Assembly: GCF_000235625.1 (NCBI RefSeq)
Contig: NZ_AGTR01000004.1
Span: 1-41,945 of the forward strand
Reading direction: 5' to 3'
Length of the DNA: 41,945 nt
Source: Marinobacter manganoxydans MnI7-9
Lineage (GTDB): Bacteria; Pseudomonadota; Gammaproteobacteria; Pseudomonadales; Oleiphilaceae
In this document: positions 16,009-24,522 of the stretch, one piece after another
How the letters are laid out: every line of letters starts with the position of its first letter
How positions within the stretch are numbered: position 1 is the stretch's first letter
Position numbers and translations under genes: made by a program
Notes under the pieces: model-generated
What the model saw: the letters and a program-made list of their open reading frames with translations, nothing else
Database searches by the model: none
What the model was told of the DNA's origin: nothing

Positions 16009-16901
16009 ACTTCGTCATCGTGTTGCTTGCGTTGCTTGGTAGCGTCTGGCTGCTCGCCGTGGTCGAGGGCTGGACGACAACGGGCCGCCTGCGTCCGGCC
16101 GCGCCCCTACTCAGCGGCCTGGCGCACCTCGGTCGTGAATCCATTGTACCGCGCACGCCGGACCGGGTCTTTTTCGAGACGGCGCCGGTGCTACTGCTGA
16201 TCGTCGCGGTGCTTGGCGCGGCGGTTCTGCCTCTGGCGCCGACCCTGGTGATCGCGGATCTGGCTACCGGTGCGCTGTTCATCAACGCGGCGCTTGCCTA
16301 TGTGCTGGTGGCGCTGATCATGGCCGGCTGGGGCCCGAATGGCGCCTACGCCATGATCGGCGGCTGGCGATTCCTTGGCCAGCTCATCGCCTACGCCATG
16401 CTTATTGTCATGCCCATCACTGCGGTGGCGATGCGCGCCGAATCGCTGGTGACCACGGTGATCGTTGGCTCCCAAGACGGCTTGTGGAACATTGTCTATC
16501 AGCCGCTTGGTTTCGTGCTGTTTTTCATTGCCGCCATGGCGCTGGCGTTTCGTGCGCCTTTTGATCTGCCAACCGCACCCGGGGAACTGGGCGGGGGTGT
16601 GGACGCGGAATACACCGGCGTGCGCCTGGGGGTGTTGCGCCTGGCCAGGCTGACGCTGGTGATCACGCTGGCTTCCGCGACCACGGTGTTCTACCTCGGC
16701 GGTTGGCACGGGCCGCTGCTGCCGCCCTGGGCCTGGAGCCTGATCAAGACCCTGGCCGTGGCCGTGTCGATGCTCCTGGCCGGTCGCTATCTGCCGCGCA
16801 TTCGCGAGGCGGATCTGATGCGGTGGTGCTGGACCCTGGGGATTCCCCTGGCACTGCTCAATATCATTGTTGTCGGTTTACTGGTTCTGGTGGTTCCATA
16901 A
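16005..16901 (+). CDS. NuoH/HyfC-like membrane subunit
   Basis: A 298-residue protein with about eight membrane segments, related to NuoH and to the HycD/HyfC/EchB subunits of hydrogenase complexes. The conserved cytoplasmic loop that joins quinone site to membrane channel is present as [20 protein letters not shown] (near 185-205), matching [10 protein letters not shown]...YHVEYSG of the canonical NuoH in this window, but with some glutamates replaced. An N-terminal loop [20 protein letters not shown] has the layout of HyfC-type proteins. Length is shorter than true NuoH (about 325). It starts with GTG at 16005, overlapping the stop of the fusion gene. It is the expected membrane dock for the B/D-like subunit. 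Confidence 0.9.
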   Translation: MNFVIVLLALLGSVWLLAVVEGWTTTGRLRPAAPLLSGLAHLGRESIVPRTPDRVFFETAPVLLLIVAVLGAAVLPLAPTLVIADLATGALFINAALAYVLVALIMAGWGPNGAYAMIGGWRFLGQLIAYAMLIVMPITAVAMRAESLVTTVIVGSQDGLWNIVYQPLGFVLFFIAAMALAFRAPFDLPTAPGELGGGVDAEYTGVRLGVLRLARLTLVITLASATTVFYLGGWHGPLLPPWAWSLIKTLAVAVSMLLAGRYLPRIREADLMRWCWTLGIPLALLNIIVVGLLVLVVP

Positions 16902-17446
16902 TGTACGCTCAGGCTTTTTTTGTTGCCGTTTTCGGGCTGGCCGCCATCGGCTTCGGCGTGGTGGTGTTTCGCACATCGTCCATGGTGCGTTCCGCGCTGG
17001 CGCTGTTGTTTTCTCAGACTGCCGTCGGCTGCATGTTCCTGGCGATGCAGACCGAATTCCTGGGCGTGCTGCAGATCATGATGATGGCCACGGAGATGAG
17101 CATCATGGCGATTTTCATGGTGATGTTCATGATGGACCCAGGCGGGCTCGGCGGCATGGAGATGACTCACCAGAAGCGCTTTTCAATAAGCGCCGGGGTG
17201 GTTGCTGGCGGCGCAGCGATTGCGGTCGCGCTTCTGGCCGACTGGGGGCCGGTGACTGTCGAGGCGCCGGATGCCGAGATGCAGACACGGGCGCTGGGCA
17301 TTGAGTTGCTGGGACGTTCTATGCTGATCTTCGAAACCGCCGGTATCACTATCCTGACCGCGATGATCGCGGCCACGGCGGTGGCGATACCGGTGTATAC
17401 CTTGTCCGGTAACGGCGGCACGGAAACCAAGGAGACCTCGGAATGA
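16901..17446 (+). CDS. NuoJ-like membrane subunit
   Basis: A 181-residue protein with five membrane segments, homologous to NuoJ. ATG 16901 shares one base with the previous stop (TAATG). The third helix, which in NuoJ forms the π-bulge gate near the proton channels, reads FLGVLQIMMMATEMSIMAIF; it has an added acidic residue (Glu in ATEMS) relative to the canonical YAGAIMVLF of the second copy in this window. A long loop with VEAPDAEMQT precedes the last helix. It overlaps the K-like gene by four bases (ATGA). Confidence 0.88.
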   Translation: MYAQAFFVAVFGLAAIGFGVVVFRTSSMVRSALALLFSQTAVGCMFLAMQTEFLGVLQIMMMATEMSIMAIFMVMFMMDPGGLGGMEMTHQKRFSISAGVVAGGAAIAVALLADWGPVTVEAPDAEMQTRALGIELLGRSMLIFETAGITILTAMIAATAVAIPVYTLSGNGGTETKETSE

Positions 17447-17754
17447 CGTTGATCCTGATCCTGGCGCTTGTGACCGGCGCGATCCTGTTCGGCGTCGGCG
17501 TCTATGGTGCGCTGTCCCAGACCAATCTGGTCATGATCATGATGGGAGTGGAACTGATTCTCGCGGGCGCGCTGGTGAACCTGGTTGCCTTCTGGCGTTT
17601 TCTGCATCCCGAGAGCTACTCCGGCCAGATGTTCGCGCTGGTGGTAATGACGGTCATGGCGGTTGAAATGGCGGTCGGCTTCGGCGTCGCGATCGCACGC
17701 TTCCGGGCCAGGGGCTCGGTAGAGATGGAAGAAGCGGGGGACCTTAAAGGATGA
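17443..17754 (+). CDS. NuoK-like membrane subunit
   Basis: A 103-residue, three-helix protein of the NuoK/MrpC family. Both membrane-embedded glutamates needed for proton movement in NuoK are retained: E37 in MGVELILAG and E75 in MAVEMAVG. The start overlaps the J-like stop and the stop overlaps the L-like start, both as ATGA, so the genes are translated in step. Retention of these residues argues that the module still moves protons or sodium. Confidence 0.93.
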   Translation: MTLILILALVTGAILFGVGVYGALSQTNLVMIMMGVELILAGALVNLVAFWRFLHPESYSGQMFALVVMTVMAVEMAVGFGVAIARFRARGSVEMEEAGDLKG

Positions 17755-19571
17755 GTACCGTAGTGCTGCCGGTACTGCCACCCCTGCTCGCCGCCTTGGC
17801 CGTGCTGATACTGCGTCGGGGCGGACCTGCGCTGGCCCTGGCCGGCGCAACGCTCAGCCTGGCAGGAAGTCTCTGGCTCCTGGCCCGGGTCGCCGGCGGT
17901 CAGGCCGAAACCCTGCTTCTGCCCGGTCTGCCGGAAATGCCACTTCGACTGGTCGCCGGACCGCTGACGGCGCTGCTGGCGGTGGCGGTGGCCACCGTGG
18001 GCACGTTCGTGCTGATTCATGCAGTCGGTTATATGAAGCGGGAGTCCGGCCTGTGCCGCTTCTACGCCTTGATGTCCCTGTTCCTGGCCGCCATGCAGGC
18101 GCTGGTGCTGTCCGGCGACTGGGTTCTGTTGCTGGCGGCCTGGGAATTGATCGGTTTGTGCAGTTACCTGCTGATTGGCTTCTGGTTCCAGCGACCCGAG
18201 GCCGCGGATGCCGCCGGTCGCGCTTTCCTCTACACTCGTAGCGCCGATCTGGGTTTGTACGTGGCGGTATTTATGCTGATTGGGTCGGCCGGTACCGGCG
18301 AGATTGCCGCCTCCCTGGAGACCGGCGGCAGTGCATCGACCGCCGCCGGGCTTTTGTTGCTGCTGGCCGCCATGGGCAAGTCTGCCCAGGTCCCCTTGCA
18401 GGACTGGCTCATGCGTGCCATGGCGGGGCCGACACCGGTCTCGGCGCTGCTGCACTCGGCCACGCTGGTGGCGGCGGGCGCCATCCTGCTGATCCGTTCG
18501 GCCCCGCTGCTGAGCCCCGAGGTCCTGCTCGCCGTTGGACTTGTCGGTGGCGTTACCACGGTGGCAGCCGGGGTCATTGCACTTGCCGAACGTGATCTCA
18601 AACGCCTGCTCGCGGCTTCCACTGCCAGTCAATATGGCCTGATGCTGGTCGCGGTCGGCGCCGGGGTTCCGCTGGCTGCCCTGTTGCATTTGCTCGCCCA
18701 TGCCGCCATCAAGAGCACCCTGTTTCTTGCCGCCGGCGACTTCCAGCATGCCCGCGGGGGTACCAGTTTCGATCAGTTGGAGGGCGTTGGCCGCGCCAGA
18801 CCCTGGGCTTTTGCCGGCTTTGCGTTGGCGGCGCTGGCACTGGCCGGTATTCCGCCACTGAGCGGGTTCTTCTCCAAGGACGCGGTAATCGCCGCCGCCC
18901 TGTCTGCGCAGGGCGCCGCCTGGCTCGGCCCCCTGGCGCTGGCCGGTACCCTGCTGACCGGCGGCTATATGGCCCGGGCCTTGCGCCTGCTGTGGCGAGG
19001 CTCCGGCGAAACCCGACCGGTTGCTGGTAGTGCCTGGATGCGCGTGGGCATTTGGGGTTTGGTGGTCCCTGCCACTACCCTCGGCCTGGCCTTCGGCCCC
19101 ATCGAGGCAGTTCTTGATCTGCCCGCCGTCACCGCAGGCACAGTGGCCGTGCTGCTTGGGCTCCTTGCTGCCGCGAGTGGGCTGGGCCTGGGCTGGCTCG
19201 TGCCGGCTCCCCGCCTGCTAGGGCCGGTCTACCCGTGGGCACGACGCGGACTTGCCGTTGGCGGCGGGCTTACGGTCTGGGTCGGGAGGCCAGCAATGGC
19301 CGTTGCCCGGGGGTGTGAGTGGCTGGAAGGTCGCCTGTATGCAGCCGTCCTCAATGTCGGCCAGGCCGGGCTCGCGGTGGCGCGGCTGGCGCGCGCCAGC
19401 GACGAGCGCCGCATCGATGGCCTGATCTTCGCCCTGGTGGCAGGTGTGCGGGCTTTGGGGGATCGCGCCCGCGCGCTGCAAAGTGGTCTGATCCATCGTG
19501 AGCTGGCCGTCAGTGTCTCGGTTACGGCCGTGGGACTGGTCGTGCTGCTTGTGACGTTGCTGCGTTTCTAG
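17751..19571 (+). CDS. NuoL-like antiporter subunit
   Basis: A 606-residue protein with about 15-16 membrane segments, of the NuoL/MrpA antiporter-like family. Functional residues are present: the helix-5 glutamate in LLAAWELIGLCSYLLIG, the helix-7 lysine in [15 protein letters not shown], the helix-8 HSATLVAAG, the broken helix-12 lysine in GFFSKDAV, and HAAIKSTLFLAAG. The C-terminal part is Ala/Arg-rich and differs from canonical NuoL in this window. It should carry one ion channel of the membrane arm. The last codon lies inside a 12-bp tandem duplication (CTGCGTTTCTAG at 19560-19571 and 19572-19583), and the next gene starts 35 bases later, the only uncoupled junction within this operon. 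Confidence 0.92.
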   Translation: MSTVVLPVLPPLLAALAVLILRRGGPALALAGATLSLAGSLWLLARVAGGQAETLLLPGLPEMPLRLVAGPLTALLAVAVATVGTFVLIHAVGYMKRESGLCRFYALMSLFLAAMQALVLSGDWVLLLAAWELIGLCSYLLIGFWFQRPEAADAAGRAFLYTRSADLGLYVAVFMLIGSAGTGEIAASLETGGSASTAAGLLLLLAAMGKSAQVPLQDWLMRAMAGPTPVSALLHSATLVAAGAILLIRSAPLLSPEVLLAVGLVGGVTTVAAGVIALAERDLKRLLAASTASQYGLMLVAVGAGVPLAALLHLLAHAAIKSTLFLAAGDFQHARGGTSFDQLEGVGRARPWAFAGFALAALALAGIPPLSGFFSKDAVIAAALSAQGAAWLGPLALAGTLLTGGYMARALRLLWRGSGETRPVAGSAWMRVGIWGLVVPATTLGLAFGPIEAVLDLPAVTAGTVAVLLGLLAAASGLGLGWLVPAPRLLGPVYPWARRGLAVGGGLTVWVGRPAMAVARGCEWLEGRLYAAVLNVGQAGLAVARLARASDERRIDGLIFALVAGVRALGDRARALQSGLIHRELAVSVSVTAVGLVVLLVTLLRF

Positions 19572-19606
19572 CTGCGTTTCTAGTTTCTAAAGGGAATCCG
19601 ATATTC

Positions 19607-21076
19607 ATGTTACCACTCGTTTCCATCACCTTGTTCCTGCCCCTGGCGGGCGCCGTCCTGATCCTGGCCCTGCCACGACCGACGGCACAGACCGTGCACG
19701 GCATCGGCATCGCCACCGCCTCCCTGACACTGGCCTTTGCCGTTGCCATGTGGCTGCGGGGTGTCAGCGGCGTAGGCTTTTCCCAGGTCGAGGAGCTGGA
19801 ATGGATCCCGGCCATTGGCGCCGCCTACCGGGTGGGGGTCGACGGCATCAGCCTGCCGTTGGTGCTACTGAGTGCCGTGCTTTTCCTGGTTGCGTTCATC
19901 TACGCTTCGTCGCTTCGTGAACGTCCGCGCGCCTACGTGGCCCTGGCCCTGCTTCTGGAGACTGCGGCAGTCGGTACCTTCACCGCTCTCGATGGGATTT
20001 TGTTCTACGTCTTCTTCGAAGTTTCCCTGGTGTCGATGTACTTCATGATCGCCGGGTGGGGACACGAGGAGCGGCAGCGTGCAGCCCTAATGTTCTTTAT
20101 TTACACGCTGCTGGGCAGCCTGCCGCTGTTGCTCGCCATCCTGGGGCTTTACCTCGGCAGCTCTGAACCGACCTTCGACATGCGAGCCTGGATCGAGAAT
20201 CCGCCACTGGAAGGGGCGGCGGCTATGTGGGCATTGGTCGCTATGCTGATCACCTTTGCGGTAAAGATCCCCGCGGTGCCGCTGCATACCTGGTTGCCTG
20301 CCGCTCATGTTCAGGCGCCGACCGTCGGCAGTGTCATCCTGGCCGGCATCATGCTGAAGTTCGGCACTTACGGATTGGTCCGCTTTGCCCTGCAAATGAC
20401 CCCCGATGCTTTCCGTGAAGCGGGGGTCGTTGTTCTGATCTTTGGTGTCGTCAGCGCGCTCTACGGGGCTTTTGCCGCCCTGGCTCAGAGCGACCTCAAG
20501 CGCCTGGTTGCCTACACCTCAGTTAATCACATGGGCTATGTGATCGTCGGCGTCGCCGTGGCCGCACTGACTCTGGACTCCTCGGTGCGTGCCGTCGCGC
20601 TGGATGGTGCCGTGTTGCAGATGTTCAGTCACGGTCTGGTTACCGGCGCCCTGTTCTTGCTGGTGGGCATGATTCAGGACCGCGCCCATACCCGTGAAAT
20701 GGGTGAGTTCGGCGGTCTGCTCAAGACGGTCCCGATGCTTGGCTGGTCATTTATATTGGCGGCCTTTGCGTCCCTGGGCCTGCCGGGGCTGGCGCACTTT
20801 CCGGCTGAGTTCCAGATATTTCTCGCCACCTTGGGTAGCGCGCCCGTAGCGGTTGTTGTGATTCTGGGCATTGCCATCATCGCTGGCACCTTTCTCAAGG
20901 CGTTGCGCGAAACCTTTCTGGGCGAGCCCAGACAGCGCTGGCAGGCCATGCCCGATCTCAGTGTACGGGAATGGCTTGCCGTGGCGCCACTGCTGGTACT
21001 CACGGTTGCCACCGGCGTGGCACCGTCCTGGGTGCTGGACATCATTCACCGGACCACATCGGCGCTGGTGCTGTAA
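19607..21076 (+). CDS. NuoM-like antiporter subunit
   Basis: A 489-residue protein with about 14 membrane segments, homologous to NuoM. The helix-5 glutamate is present in YVFFEVSLVSMYF, the helix-7 lysine in [15 protein letters not shown], the helix-8 lysine in MLKFGTYGLVRFA and the helix-12 glutamate in FPAEFQIFLA. All the charges that carry protons in canonical NuoM are thus kept. AAAGGGA stands upstream of ATG 19607 as a ribosome-binding site. Its stop shares a base with the start of the N-like gene (TAATG). It should form a second ion channel in the membrane arm. Confidence 0.93.
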   Translation: MLPLVSITLFLPLAGAVLILALPRPTAQTVHGIGIATASLTLAFAVAMWLRGVSGVGFSQVEELEWIPAIGAAYRVGVDGISLPLVLLSAVLFLVAFIYASSLRERPRAYVALALLLETAAVGTFTALDGILFYVFFEVSLVSMYFMIAGWGHEERQRAALMFFIYTLLGSLPLLLAILGLYLGSSEPTFDMRAWIENPPLEGAAAMWALVAMLITFAVKIPAVPLHTWLPAAHVQAPTVGSVILAGIMLKFGTYGLVRFALQMTPDAFREAGVVVLIFGVVSALYGAFAALAQSDLKRLVAYTSVNHMGYVIVGVAVAALTLDSSVRAVALDGAVLQMFSHGLVTGALFLLVGMIQDRAHTREMGEFGGLLKTVPMLGWSFILAAFASLGLPGLAHFPAEFQIFLATLGSAPVAVVVILGIAIIAGTFLKALRETFLGEPRQRWQAMPDLSVREWLAVAPLLVLTVATGVAPSWVLDIIHRTTSALVL

Positions 21077-22449
21077 TGGCCCGTGATCTTGCATTATTGA
21101 TTCCGGAAATTGCCGTACTGTTAACGGCTGTCGGCGCGCTGATTGCGGAAATGCTGCGCCGGCCGCGAATAGCGCTGGTGGTCTCGGTCATCGGGCTGCT
21201 CGCTGCCACGGGGCTGACGTTGCGTCTGATTGGCGCGGACACAACGGTGTTCGGCGGCAGCTTCCGGATTGACGAACTCAGTGTCTGGGCCAAGCTTATT
21301 CTGTTGCCGGCCACCGTGCTCTCCATGCTACTAGCGCGAGTGGATGTGCGAGGCACCGCGCGTGAGGGTACGGTCTACAGCCTGCTGTGCTTTGCCACCC
21401 TCGGCGCCCTGGTTCTGGCCGGCGCGGGCGATACGATGTTCCTGGTGTTGGGCACACTGTTGACCGGCCTGGCCACCTTCGCCTTGGTTGCCTACCCGGA
21501 TACCGACCCGGCCACCGAAGCCGCCATGAAATTCTTCGTGTTTGCCTCGGTCACCGGTGCAATCATGATTTTCGGTCTGAGTTACTGGTTCGGTGCCGCC
21601 GGCTCCACCTTGCTTGCTGATCTGCCGGGCATGGATACCATGCCTATGGCCGTCATCATCGGCTTTGTGGCTGTCGTTATCGGCCTTGGCTACAAGGCAT
21701 CGCTGGTTCCGTTTCATTTCTGGGCGCCAGATGCCTACGAGGGCGGGCCGCTGTCGATAGCGGCTTACCTGTCCGTGGTGCCCAAGATCGGGGCTCTGTT
21801 CGCACTTGCTCAGGTGGTTCGCGGTCTGCCCCCGGAAAGTGGTTGGACTGCCGTCATCGCGGGTCTGGCCGTTCTGACCATGACCTACGGCTATCTCGCC
21901 GCGCTGGTGCAGGATAACGTCATCCGGCTGTTGGCGTATTCTTCGATTGCCCAGTCCGGCTACTTTCTGCTGGGCATCGTCGCGGTGGGTTCAAGCAAAC
22001 TCGCGCTGACATCGGTTATCCTGTTTGCTGCCGCCTACGCGGCCATGAACCTGGGCGCTTTTGCCGTTACCGCGGCAACTGGCCGTGTGCTGGATGCGTT
22101 CCGTGGGCTGGGCCGTGCAAAGCCCGTGACCGCAATCGCAATGGTGGTTTTCCTGCTGTCGCTGGTCGGTATTCCGCCTCTCGCCGGCTTCGTTGGCAAG
22201 TTCCTGCTATTTGCCGCCGGCATCGATGCCCAGTTCACCTGGCTGGCGGTGGTGGCGATTGCCAACAGTGTGCTTTCACTAGCGGTATACCTGCGCATCG
22301 TCGTACCCATGTACCAGCAGGCGGCGACGGAATTCGCGCCATTGGGCAGAAGTCTTGGCACGGTGGTAGTGACCACCTTTGCCGCCACACTGATCATCGG
22401 CCTGGCGGCCCAGTTCTTTCTTGCGGGACTGGTGGAGTGGCCGGCCTAG
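21076..22449 (+). CDS. NuoN-like antiporter subunit lacking the helix-5 glutamate
   Basis: A 457-residue protein homologous to NuoN. Lysines of helix 7 (GLGYKASLVPFHFWAPDAYEG), helix 8 (SVVPKIGALFAL) and helix 12 (FVGKFLLFAAG) are kept. The helix-5 glutamate, E133 in E. coli NuoN and present as LELLSMPLYG in the canonical copy of this window, is absent; the aligned stretch reads LGTLLTGLATFALVAY with Leu at that position. That should change or block ion movement in this channel. The 3' half of the gene is repeated in diverged form at 23657-24172. The start shares a base with the M-like stop and the stop shares a base with GTG of the next gene. Confidence 0.92.
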   Translation: MARDLALLIPEIAVLLTAVGALIAEMLRRPRIALVVSVIGLLAATGLTLRLIGADTTVFGGSFRIDELSVWAKLILLPATVLSMLLARVDVRGTAREGTVYSLLCFATLGALVLAGAGDTMFLVLGTLLTGLATFALVAYPDTDPATEAAMKFFVFASVTGAIMIFGLSYWFGAAGSTLLADLPGMDTMPMAVIIGFVAVVIGLGYKASLVPFHFWAPDAYEGGPLSIAAYLSVVPKIGALFALAQVVRGLPPESGWTAVIAGLAVLTMTYGYLAALVQDNVIRLLAYSSIAQSGYFLLGIVAVGSSKLALTSVILFAAAYAAMNLGAFAVTAATGRVLDAFRGLGRAKPVTAIAMVVFLLSLVGIPPLAGFVGKFLLFAAGIDAQFTWLAVVAIANSVLSLAVYLRIVVPMYQQAATEFAPLGRSLGTVVVTTFAATLIIGLAAQFFLAGLVEWPA

Positions 22450-23588
22450 TGCCCCGCCCGGCGACGCTGGCCATCGTGCCGGCCATGAGCACACCGCTGG
22501 CGTCCATTTTCGGCAGTGGCTTCCTGGTCATCGTACCGGTACTGGCCAGTAGTGTGGGGCCGTATTCGTTATGGGCGATGCTGGCGGTGGCTTTTGTCGC
22601 TTTTCACACCGGTGCCGTCGTGCGCCATAACATTCTGTGTGCTGAACCGGTGCTGGCAGCGGGCAGTCAACGTCTGACGCTCACGCTCGAACGACTGTCG
22701 GATGGGGCGCTGGTCCTGGCTTATATTGTGTCCGTGTGCCTCTACATTCATATCCTGAGCGCCTTCGTGCTCGGGGCTTTCGGACTGGATTCGGGCTTCA
22801 ACAAGAGCCTGTTTACCACGCTGGTGATCGGCGTGATTACTGCAATTGGCATCATGGGTGGCTTGAGACCGTTGGAGCGGATGGAGCGGTGGGCTCTGTA
22901 TGTGACCATCCTGGTGCTCGCTGTGCTGTTGGCCGCCTTCGCCCTGCGTGACATCAGCGACTTTCTGGACACCGGACGCTTTGTGCTGCCATCCATGCCG
23001 CAACGTTCCGGCTGGGAAATGGTGACCATGGTGGCCGGTACCCTGATCGTGGTGCAGGGCTTCGAAACGCCGCGCTATCTCGGCCAGAGTTTTGATACCT
23101 GGACGCGGATCCACGCCTCGCGCTGGTCGCAATATGTATCTCTCACGGTCTACGTGGCATTCGTCGCCGTGGTCTTGCCCCTGGTGCCAATTCTGGACGG
23201 GCAATACGCAGATAACAGCCTGATCCAGGTGGTTGCCTCGGTCTCGGTACTTCTTTCGGCGCCGCTTATCCTCGCCGCCGGCCTGTCGCAGTTCTCCGCT
23301 GCCGTTGCGGACACCCTGGCGGCTGCGGCGAACCTGGAGGAAGTGACGCGGCGGCGCCTCACCCAGCGTTGGGGTTACCTGCTGGTAGGCGGTGCGGCTA
23401 TGGCGCTGGCCTGGTCCGGTTCCACCTTTACGGTGATCGCGCTGGCGTCACGCGCCTTCGCCCTATACTACCTGTTGCAATGTCTGGTGGCCCTGACGGT
23501 GTGCCGCAACCGGCGTGAGCGGGTACGTTTCTTCCTGGTTGCGCTGGCACTCATTTTTGTCCTCCTTTTTGCGGTGCCGGCCGGCTGA
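22449..23588 (+). CDS. Multispanning membrane protein of unknown function, coupled to complex I-like operon
   Basis: A protein of about 379 residues with roughly ten membrane segments. I do not recognise a named family; its layout (two five-helix halves, SGFLVIVPVLASSVGPYS at the first helix, VVQGFETPRYLGQSF in the middle) recalls the APC/LeuT-fold transporters in a broad sense. GTG 22449 overlaps the nuoN-like stop by one base (TAGTG), in the style of the rest of the operon; GTG 22437 or ATG 22485 are alternatives. The coupling suggests it is a working part of the complex I-like system, perhaps the transporter that the pump drives or is driven by. Sequence just after the nuoN remnant at 24182-24214 resembles the first codons of this gene, so the pair was once present twice. 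Confidence 0.8.
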   Translation: MPRPATLAIVPAMSTPLASIFGSGFLVIVPVLASSVGPYSLWAMLAVAFVAFHTGAVVRHNILCAEPVLAAGSQRLTLTLERLSDGALVLAYIVSVCLYIHILSAFVLGAFGLDSGFNKSLFTTLVIGVITAIGIMGGLRPLERMERWALYVTILVLAVLLAAFALRDISDFLDTGRFVLPSMPQRSGWEMVTMVAGTLIVVQGFETPRYLGQSFDTWTRIHASRWSQYVSLTVYVAFVAVVLPLVPILDGQYADNSLIQVVASVSVLLSAPLILAAGLSQFSAAVADTLAAAANLEEVTRRRLTQRWGYLLVGGAAMALAWSGSTFTVIALASRAFALYYLLQCLVALTVCRNRRERVRFFLVALALIFVLLFAVPAG

Positions 23589-23656
23589 CCGGGCGGTTTC
23601 CGGCGAAAGCCTGAATGTCTGATCTGCACCAAGAATTCATAATGAACTCCGTGACC

Positions 23657-24172
23657 TACTCGTCGATTGCCCAATCCGGCTATTTCCTTCTGGGTATCCT
23701 GGCAGTCGGCGCCAGTGAACTTGCTCTGCCATCCATTATACTGTTTGCTGCCGCCTATGCGGCCATGAATCTGGGCGCTTTCGCCGTTGCCGCCAATATC
23801 GGACGGACTCTGAACGATTTTGACGGATTGGGGCGCGCCCAACCGCTTATTGGCATCGCAATGGTGGTCTTTCTGCTATCGCTGGTCGGGATTCCGCCAC
23901 TTGCCGGCTTCGTTGGGAAGTTCCTGCTGTTCGCCGCCGCCATTGATGTCCAATTCACCTGGCTGGCGGTGGTTGCAATTGCCAACAGTGTACTTTCACT
24001 GGCGGTATATCTGCGCATTGTCGTGCCCATGTACCAGCAGGCGGCGACGGAATTCGCGCCGGTGGGCAAAGCTCTTGGCACGGTGGTAGTGACAACCTTT
24101 GCTGCCACGCTGATCCTCGGTCTGGCGGCCCAGTTCTTTCTCTTGGGACTGGTAGCGTGGTCGTCGTCCTAA
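23657..24172 (+). pseudogene. Diverged 3' fragment of a second nuoN-like gene
   Basis: The frame 23615-24172 encodes the last ~170 residues of a NuoN-like protein nearly the same as residues ~288-457 of the intact gene (shared stretches include SSIAQSGYFLLGI, LVGIPPLAGFVGKFLL and AVYLRIVVPMYQQAATEFAP). Homology begins sharply near 23657, matching 21937, with about 85% identity by eye. The first two thirds of the protein are missing, so it cannot be a working subunit. The likeness continues past the stop into 24182-24214, which matches 22469-22501 at the start of the transporter gene. It is best read as the remains of a second, related operon rather than a fresh local copy. Confidence 0.88.
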
Positions 24173-24428
24173 TTCCTCCCCTGGCGATGTTGGCAATCGT
24201 GCTGGCAATGGTTACTGCACGAAGGCCTCAATCGGTGCGATGAAGCCATATTAGTAGACAACACAGTCTGTGCGGTACCTGCTTTCAAAGCAGCGCCAGT
24301 ATGAAGCCTTCAGATACCTTGCTCTACTCGATTATGCCCGCGGAGTTGCTGTTTCCTGCAGGTCTTGATTTATGGCAGTGAGTAGTGCGCTCTGCTGACT
24401 GAGGCCGGCTGGAAACAGTCTTGTGAAT

Positions 24429-24442
24429 TTGATCGGGATCAA
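24429..24442. promoter_or_regulatory. FNR/Anr-type operator
   Basis: TTGATCGGGATCAA is a perfect match to the FNR/Anr consensus TTGAT-N4-ATCAA. It lies 81 bases before the nuoA start, a position that could allow activation or repression depending on the unmapped transcription start. It implies oxygen-dependent control of NDH-1. Confidence 0.85.
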
Positions 24443-24464
24443 AAATTGAGAACGATTGCTCTGC

Positions 24465-24483
24465 TGATTCAGTTCCGTTTCAG
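24465..24483 (+). promoter_or_regulatory. Putative OmpR-family operator, weak copy D
   Basis: TGATTCAGTTCCGTTTCAG contains TTCAG half-sites starting at 24468 and 24479, again 11 bases apart, but the flanking bases agree less well with copies A-C. It lies between the FNR/Anr site and nuoA. Confidence 0.4.
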
Positions 24484-24522
24484 GCTGGGCGGATAGGATG
24501 ATGATTCAGAACAGGAGGGGGT

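Larger units (their letters stand above)
24173..24522. other. Regulatory intergenic region before canonical nuo operon
   Basis: About 350 bases without a gene. Its first 40 bases are the tail of the nuoN/transporter duplication; the last 95 carry an FNR/Anr site and a weak copy of the TTCAG direct repeat, then the ribosome-binding site AGGAGGGGG before nuoA. The middle shows no ORF or RNA gene. Confidence 0.7.

Noticed and set aside
22449-23588. Transporter-like gene as an insertion between two nuoN copies by a mobile element
   Set aside because: It overlaps the nuoN stop in operon style, has no inverted repeats or target duplication, and its start is also present after the second nuoN fragment.
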